Assembly: GCA_949130495.1 (NCBI GenBank)
Contig: OX422211.1
Coordinates: 633,425,217 to 633,489,216, forward strand
DNA: 64,000 nucleotides
Direction of reading: 5' to 3'
Origin: Sambucus nigra
Lineage: Eukaryota; Streptophyta; Magnoliopsida; Dipsacales; Adoxaceae
The notes under the pieces are model-generated. The model worked only from the letters and a program-made list of their open reading frames with translations. It was not told the DNA's origin and ran no database searches. Numbering within the stretch: position 1 is the first letter of the stretch; the number at the start of each line of letters is the position of its first letter. Below are positions 49,601-58,600 of the stretch, piece by piece. Made by a program: the position numbers and the translations under genes.

Positions 49601-52600
49601 TGCGTGCGTGGAGGCCAAAAATCGACTTCAATCAACCATATAGAGGAGCAACTCTGCACCATTCTGAAGATGCTGTCAGGTCTTCAGCCGGCGGCCCAGC
49701 CACTCACCCCCACCTTGCAGCCCCAGCCCCCCTGCTCTCATCATCTTGCAGTGTCCCCGCAACTATCCACACCACTGTCACCTGATCTTCTCCATCACCG
49801 CTGTGAAGGGTACTCGTGAGGTACAATCATAGCCGACGCAAGCCCGACGGGACAATGACACCAGTAAGCGTCCAATCCAACGCTGGCCAAACAGCTGGAT
49901 GCCCAATCTGTTTCCAGCTGCAGCATGGGCACTTTTTTCTTCTTCCTTCTGATATCTTGGGTTACTCAAGTGGGAGCATCTGCTAATCCCAAGGTTATAT
50001 ATGAACCCTAAAATCTGGTGTGTGGGGCACACTATGGGGAGTTGCCCCAAAGAGGATTTGAATTCTTGACCTCTAGGTTGCGAGGTAAGGGCCCATGCCA
50101 CTAGGCTATCCCCTTGGAGTTATGTACTTCGAAGGGTCTGTCCTACAAATCATTCAGCTCTCACCCATGGAAAAACATTCAACAAATTTTGCCCCCGACG
50201 ATTGGAACTATAAGGAACGTGGCAATGGCCACCGGACAAAAAATTGGGTATAACAATGTCGCCTCTCCACGGCTGCGGGAGGTGCATCACCAAGGAAGAT
50301 TGGCTCCCTCCCTCGTGGCCCCATGCCCACCGTTATGTCCCAAATAATGTTGTACCCATGGAAGAGAGGCTATGCTTTCAATGTGGAATACCGGGGCATC
50401 TTACATGTGAGTGCTCACGGGACCGACCACTCGAGAGAGGTCAATGCTGCAGTAGCCGTGATTACCACTCCTACATTGGACACGGGCGCGACCTTATCCA
50501 GAGAGGATGATGATGACATCTCCTTATCGACGAACAAGACCGAGATGATGTTTCCTGTCTCTTTCGTATTTTGGAGAGGAGTTTGTATGGGGAATTACGT
50601 GGACATCCCAACCTTTGAAAGTAAACTTGACCCGTACGTATTTTGTTGACCGACTTGATTCGATTGAGAAGGTATTTGAACTCAAGGGCTATAAAGGTGT
50701 CAAATGCGTGAACCTTGTTCCTACTAAAGTAGCAGGGATGCTACTGTGGAGGAACATGTTGTGCCAACGCCGACATGAGGCTGGAAAGAAGCCTAAACCT
50801 TTTGGAATAAGATGAAAAAGTACTTGCAAGGGACCTTTGTACCTCCTACCTATGAAAGGGACTTTTGGTTTAAAGCTTTCGTCAAAACTTAATGCCGGTG
50901 ATGAACTATACCTAACAAATTCATTTTTTATACACCAGAGCTGAGCTTTACTTGTGGGAAATCAGGATCCTTGGGAAAATGATAGAGTATGCACATAAAG
51001 TAGAGGAGTGGTTGGCCGCTACCACTCAAAGTAAGAGGGCAAAAAGTACTACTATTTCGGCGGCAAATAAGTACTCCCCCTCCTCCCCCCAGCATTGAAT
51101 TTAGCCCTCACTTCCTCAATTGGGAGGCCGAATGGATTGCCAAAAAATTGAGGACTCACCAGAGGGGTGTAGACGATGAACCACAAACCCATTGATTCGG
51201 ATCCGAAGGAGCAGAAAGAGTTGAGCGGTTGTCATTCGCTATCCGAGGGAACTTCAAAAGGTGCCTAGCCCTTCATCAAATAAAAACCAGCCTTGGATGT
51301 GGATGTGGCTTGTTCCAGGGTGAGGTGCGTACTTTGATCATGGTGGTGGCCCCTTGTGGCGGTGTGGTGTTTCAACCACTGTTAGTGACTCTTTTAATTT
51401 GTCACGGTAAGGGTCAGGGTTGGAATGCAACCCCAACAAGAGGGGTGGGGATGTATGATCGAAGGGTGAGGGTGTGTCTTCCCGGTGTTGCACGCCCTGA
51501 GGTATGGTGGAAGGCCCAATCGAAGGTTGGTGGGGGCTGGTAGGTGGTTGCAGTCCTCGGGTTTGTGGAAATTAGGGCTTGCGATAGGTGTAGCATGTTT
51601 TAAGGGCTAGTGTTTGCTGTAGGTGGGTCTCAGGACGTTTCTTGGTTGATTGTGATTAGCGTAGATTGCACTCTGGTTTTTGGGGCGATTGGAGTAGATC
51701 GCCGTTAATGGTGAGAAAAAATGGGAGGACACACACACAAGAGGGTTGGCAAGCTCTGATACCAATTTGATGCAAACACAAAAAATTGGATCTAAAGAAT
51801 AGTCAAAACACAATCACAAATCTGAAAATTGTATAGAAGGTCAAAGAATTCAGTTATCTCCTTAAATCATCACCTATATCATACTCCAACTAGGAAAGTA
51901 TTAAAATGCTAAAATTCTCCTCTCTTACTCTAATATTTCCTAAAGAGGATTAAACCTCTTTTATTATTAGTACTAACATTTAACAAAACAAAACTATAAA
52001 ACCCTTATCACTCTGTGTGTGTGATAAATGAAAGAATAATATGCGTAGCAGTGACAATTTATAATGCAAATCTTATGTTTAAATTTCAGAAACTTTCACT
52101 AGTTTTATTTATTTATTTATTTTTATATATTTATCTTTTATTTTTAACATTGTTTTTTCTGTTAATATTGCAGGATGCAGTTGAAGGCAAACCATTAGAA
52201 GAAGTTATCGTTGATGTCCTAAATGGCAAGTGGGACCATGAGAGGACTAAGTTTGCATTGCCTCCATTGATGACTTTGGTAAGTATATTGGATTGTTTAC
52301 TGTACCTTGAAAATTTGCAATATGTATATGCAATTAATTGAAATCTCAAATGTTGAGAGCAAGTATTATGATTATTTTCATAATCATGGCGTGCTATTTT
52401 CCCTTGCTAATGTAGTTTGTCAACACAAGCTACTTTTCATGAGACCTCAATGACCAGACAAGCAACACATCCTTCCTCATTCTTGTCTATCAAATCTTAA
52501 TTTGGTTAATTAAGTCAAGTGCAATTCTGTGGCTTTTTTAGGGGTTGCTTCAAGTGGGGCCTCAAAATTGGGCAGCCCCTGTCGAGCCAAGCCCGGCCGA

Positions 52601-55600
52601 GTCCAATGAGACTTTAAAGGAAGCAATCATTTGAATGCATACAGCACCATAAAGTGTATTTATGATTTCATTTAATCACTGCTTCCTTTTGTTTCATATA
52701 TTGCTTGGATGTATCATTCTCCTCCCTATTATTATTGCATTTGTTACAAAATATGATTACTTAACCAGGGAAACACTTGTAAAATATCTCGAGTGCTTTT
52801 AATTTAGGGTTCACTTCTAGGGGGGCCTACGAAACAGTTGATTAGCCTCTTGTTATGCATTTTGCCAGAGGAAAGTCAGTTCTAAATTGGATATCCGTCT
52901 AGACTCTTGGGCCTTAGGTGGGAATGGGATCTTAGGGCACGAGTAGGTTCCGGGTGGCACCTACCAAAATAATACCAACATATCAAGAAAACTTTGTCAA
53001 CTAAAATTTCGCTCCAATATATATATATATAATAATGCTCTTGTGCGGACTAGTCCGCATTTTAAGAGTGCGGACCGGACATGTGTCACCAAACGATGCG
53101 CCTAATAATTATCGCCTAAATTATAGGCACACTCTCTTTCTTTTCTGGGCTCACCGCCAGGTGACACATGTCCGGTCCGCACAAGAGCAGGACTGTATAT
53201 ATATATACACTAGTGTGTGCCCACGATGGCACGGTTGTACATTTGTTTGTGGCACATTAATATGTAATTTTTACAACTTGTGTTACATGATCCATGTGTT
53301 CCGCCAACATGGCATGCTATATTAATGATAAAAAAACTATTGTGTCACATTTACTATAGAATAACTCATCACGTGGATAAGCTATAGCACGCCACTTGCA
53401 TTGCATCTAAAACACGTCTCGTTCTAATTTCTTGGGAACAGACTTGCATGCCTACGCCATTATACATAACTTCAATGTGCTTATTGTCTTATAAAGATCA
53501 AAAAGTCCATGAGGCAAACATCTGTATTTTACTTTATCACAAAACTATCACATTTTTCTTTTTTCTTTTTCATGTTCCAAGAAAAATTTTGAAGGTTAAC
53601 ATGACTTCAAGGAAAAAAGAGTTTTATAAAGTTTTAATTTATTATTATGTATGTAAATGATATTCATTTGTGTGTGATGCATTGCTAGAGTAGAAAATTA
53701 TTTTTCCTTTTCAGTCGTGTTGTAAAAGGCACGCCTAGGCTCTGCCTATGCACGCCTAGACTTGAGGCTTGGGAGAACGCCCCGCTTGAAAGCCTCTTAT
53801 GCCTTATTCTTGGTAAAAAGGCTTAAGGCGCATATACCCTATATGTTTTACCCTGTGTTCTAAAAAATGCGCCTAGGTGGTGCCTAGGCGCGGGGAGTTT
53901 TACAAATGCCAAGTTTTGGCCCAAGGCGTGTATTAAGGCGCAGTCAACGATGGTCAACATTTTTTGGGGTAAGGCGTAAAAATACGCTCGTTTTTTCTGG
54001 TTTAGGCATGGAAAACGTGCATTTTTGCGGGTAAGGCGTGAAAAAAGTACCATTTTAGTATTATTAATAGCCTTGTTATAGTTAAAAATGGCCTAAACGC
54101 CTTTTCATGCCTTTTTACGCCAAAGGCCCTCTTAGGCTTCTAAGGCTTAAGGCTTGGCCTTCATGCGTCGGTCACGCCCTGCGTTTTTTAGAACCTTGCT
54201 TTTTAGATGTCAAGTCAATAAAGACAATAATTTTTAGATGTCAAGAAGATTTTAAGAGATAGGTTTGTATAATTTTATTCATTAGTTTTAATATTTACCC
54301 GAAGTTAAGAAAGTGGTAAGAGATGCTAAGTTAAAAGCGTATGATGATCTTTATACAAAATTAGGAACACAAGAAGGGGAAAAAGTATTTATAAGCTTGC
54401 TAAATTTAGGGATAGGAAAACAAAAGATTTTAATAACGTTAAGTGCATCAAAAGTGATGATTCGAGAGTCCTAGTCAAAGATGATGAAATTATGGAAAGA
54501 TGGAAAAACTACTTTGAGAGGTTATTAAATGGAGATAATGGGAGTAGATTAGATATATAGGAACTTAGGGAGACTCGAGAAAATATATTTTTTTGTAGAA
54601 TTAGGACAACAGAGGTCAGGATTGCTCTAAAAAATATGAAAACAGGGAAGGCTTTAGGACTAGATGGTATCCCTATTGAGGTTTGGAAGTGCTTAGGGGA
54701 GGATGGAGTATCATGGCTTACAAAATTATTTAATAGAATTTTAATGACTAATAGGATGCCCGATGAATGGAGAAAAAGTATTTTAGTACCTATTTATAAA
54801 AATAAAGGGGACATACAAAGTTGTTCAAATTATCGTGGTATTAAGTTAATGAGTCATACAATGAAACTTTGGGAGAGAGTGATTGAATATAGATTGAGAT
54901 TGAAGACAACAGTATCTGAGAATCAATTTGGGTTTATGCCTGGGAGGTCAACAATGGAAGCAATCTATTTATTGAGGAGATTAATGGAGAGGTATAGGGA
55001 GAAAAAGAAGGATCTTCATATGATTTTTATAGATTTGGAGAAGGCGTATGATAGGATACCTAGAGATATAATATGGTGGGTTTTACATAAAAGAGGAGTG
55101 ACTCGCAGATATATTGATGTGATCAAGGATATGTATGATGGTGCGATGACTACACTAAGAACATCAGCCTTTCAATTACGGTAGGGCTACACCAAGGTTC
55201 AGCATTAAGTCCTTATCTCTTTGCTCTTGTTATGGATGAGTTGACTGGACACATACAAGATGAGGTGCCATGGTGTATGCTATTTGCAGATGATATTGTT
55301 TTAGTGGATGAGACTAAGATGGGGATTAATGCTAGGTTGGAATTATGGAGAGAAACTTTAGAAACAAGAGGATTTAAAATAAGCAGAACTAAAACAGAAT
55401 ATGTGGAATGTAATTTTAGTAGTAATAGGAGGACAAATGGAGATGTGGTGTGTGGTGAAATTGCAGGGTCAAGAAATACATAGAAATGACCATTTTCGTT
55501 ATTTAGGATCGATTATACAAAAAGATGGAGATATTAGTGATGATGTTACGCATAGGATTAGAGCAGGCTGAGTTAAGTGGAGAAGTGCTACCGGCGTTCT

Positions 55601-58600
55601 GTGTGATAGGCGTATACCTTTGAAGTTAAAAGGAAAATTTTATAGGACGGTCATTAGATCCGTCATGTTATATGGGACAGAGTGTTGGGCAACCAAGAAA
55701 CAAAATGTGCAGAAAATGAGTGTGGCAGAGATGCGAATGCTAAGATGGATTTGTGGTAAAACTCGAAAGGATAAAATTAAAAATGAACAAATTCGTGAAA
55801 CGGTAAAAGTAGCTCCTATAGAAGATAAATTGAGAGAAAATCGACTTAGATGGTTTGGACACGTCAAGCGTAGACCAATGGATGCTCCTGTAAGGAAGAG
55901 TGATTTAGTTAGTATTGATGGTAACCCAAGGGGTAGAGGTAGGCCTAAATTAACTTGGTGGGATATTATAAAAAATGACATGATATCATGTGGTTTAACC
56001 GAAGATATAGCACTGGACAAAATGGAATGGAAAAATAGGATTCATGTAGTCGACTCCAAATAATTGGAAAAAGGCTTTGTTGAGTTGAGTTGAGTTGAGT
56101 TTTAACATTTACCCAATGTCCAATCCGGTTTTGGGAGGGAGCATGCCTACAGCATGTATATGATCATGAATGAGTTCACAGCATATTAAAATCGTCACAC
56201 ACATTACAACACAATAAATATAACCCAACAATATAGATTAAAACTAAAAAAAATAAGAAAAATATGAGCATGGAAAAATTCATTTTTTTATTAGCATAAA
56301 AAAGTCGATTGTGGAACATCTAACTAAAGGCAGAAACAAAAATAGAACATGAAAAAAATTAATATCCATGTAAAATCTAACCTCAAAATGGAAAAAAGGG
56401 ATTAGGGACTTTCAGTTCAAATCCAACTCCCAGTCCCATCTGAGTAATATTCATACTTGCACTGTCATTATAGACAATGGACAATTATATAGAGTACTTG
56501 CACAACCTGGGAAATATACAGACTTGCACACTAATACACATACATTATTAAGCTTCCACTTTATAAACATGCATTATTTTCTTCCTGACACTAATACACA
56601 CATTAACATACTATCTTTAGATTTCAGAAAATCAGATTTGTGCACATTTAATCATGTAGTGATGCGGAACCATGTGATCTGCAAAAGTCAGTTGAAAAAA
56701 CATTATTCCTTTCTATTTTTATAATAAAGAACAAAAAAAAAATGTAAAAACTTCTGGGTTTCTTTGCGTTTAATATGTATGTAATTATGTAATTTTGAGT
56801 TTGTCACTTTTCGCTATTTTTTTACTGTAGAATATAATGAAAAGAATAGCTAAAGTAACAAAGTCAAAACAGAAAAATTATTGAAGTATTAACGTAAAAA
56901 AAAATCTTACACATTTTAATTTGTGTATGACAGGATTTCTGATGTTGAAAAGGAATTAAAAAAAGCCAAACTTTCTGTATTAGCATGAATAGTAAAAAAA
57001 TCTTGGGGATTAACATTATTAAAAAAATCCCTTAACTAATAAAAGTATTAAAACAGGAATTACATTCTTAAGTTTCATGTAGTAAAGCATTGAAATCAGA
57101 TTTGTGGACTTATATACAAAGGGATGGAGAGGGTAGAGAGAGAAATAAACTTGTTAAGTCTCAAATCCAAATAGAAGCTTAAGGCATGAAATCTCTTGAG
57201 AGAGGAAACTGTAATTCAACCAAAATAAATAAGAATTTTTTTTATTTCAAATACAGATAACAACCCACGTTTCCCTTTAAGTGGTATTTAAACAGGAAAC
57301 ATAAATTAACATAAATCAAAAGAAAAAGAATCAAGAAGCTTTAATTAAATACATGGAACTGTGACAAATAAAAAACACAAAACTGTGACAAACTGCTAGA
57401 CCCATCTCTGGCATCACCCGACAGTGTACCAAACACAACACCAAACACCAAAACCCAGATGGGAAACTACACTCTTTCCTACCTTCACCACTTATCTCCG
57501 ACCAAACATGGTGCTATGCAGCTCTCTCGTACCTCTTCTCTTCCTCCCTCTAACACATTTCTTCAACCCATCAAACATGGCACAGCGTAAACAATACAGT
57601 ACCTGTTTGTGATTTTAGTTCTGCTATGTGTGATTGTATGTTGTGTTGATGTGTATGTCAATGTTTAAAAAGGCGAAAGGCGAGGCGAAGCGATTTAGTC
57701 GTGGAGAGGGGAGGGCTTTCTCACATAACAAAGAAATATAAAATAAAAATAAAATAACAAAGAAATATAAAATAAAACTACAAAAAAAACATCCTTGAGG
57801 ACTTTCTCACATAGTTTGACATTTTTTTGTTCCCCCGATAACTTTAAAAAAAAGAAATTTGAGAAAATCAATTTTAACATATTGGTTATTTTACAATATG
57901 ACAATGAATTAATCAATGCAAAATCATGTTGGCAAAATCATTTTTTTAGCTTCATTCACATATTGGTTATTTTATAATATGGCAGTGAATTAATCAATGC
58001 AAATTAACAAGCAAATTTATTAAAAAACATTGATTTTCAAGCTAAGATTAAAAAAACAGCAATTTTATTAAAAAAATAATAAAACATATCAACCTAAGTT
58101 TATTAAAAAAAACAGCAACCTTTAAAATATATTAGTTTCTTAATATATATTCAGTTTAGTTAAAGATAACATATTAATCTAAGTTGAAAACCAAAAACAG
58201 AGAACTTTTAAAAACAAGTCATATTGAAGTTAATTTAGTACATTTATTTCAAACAAAATCAAATTGACAAAATCAGTTTTTTAAGTTTCATTAACATATT
58301 GGTTATTTTTTTAAAATTTCTCTCAAGTTACAATAGTAAATAGTATAAGTTAAGTGCAGTTCAAAAAAAAAAAAAAAGAACGAGAGTTTTTTTTTTCGCG
58401 CCTTAGCACAAAGGCGTGAGGCGCACCGAGGCGTAAGCCTCAAGGCGCTTTGAGGCGTAAGCCTCATTTTTTGCCTGCCTCGCCTCGAGGCGTAAGCCTC
58501 AAACGCCTTTTTAAACATTGGTGTATGTTACGCAATGGAGCTTGCGTTGTCTTATGTTTGTGCGTGTCGGTCCATTTCCCCTATTTTAATATGTGATTCT

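Larger units (their letters stand above)
38218..52173 (+). other. PMK intron 6 (13,956 bp)
   Basis: Bounded by GTATCT at the donor and TTGCAG at the acceptor. It is filled by the insertions and duplications listed separately. The 38218-38690 part is plain AT-rich intron with nothing recognised. Confidence 0.85.

Noticed and set aside
49778..50101. 107-residue minus-strand frame
   Set aside because: It reads through the SINE and gag debris; no family match.
55640..56020. 126-residue minus-strand frame
   Set aside because: Antisense shadow of the LINE C-terminal region.
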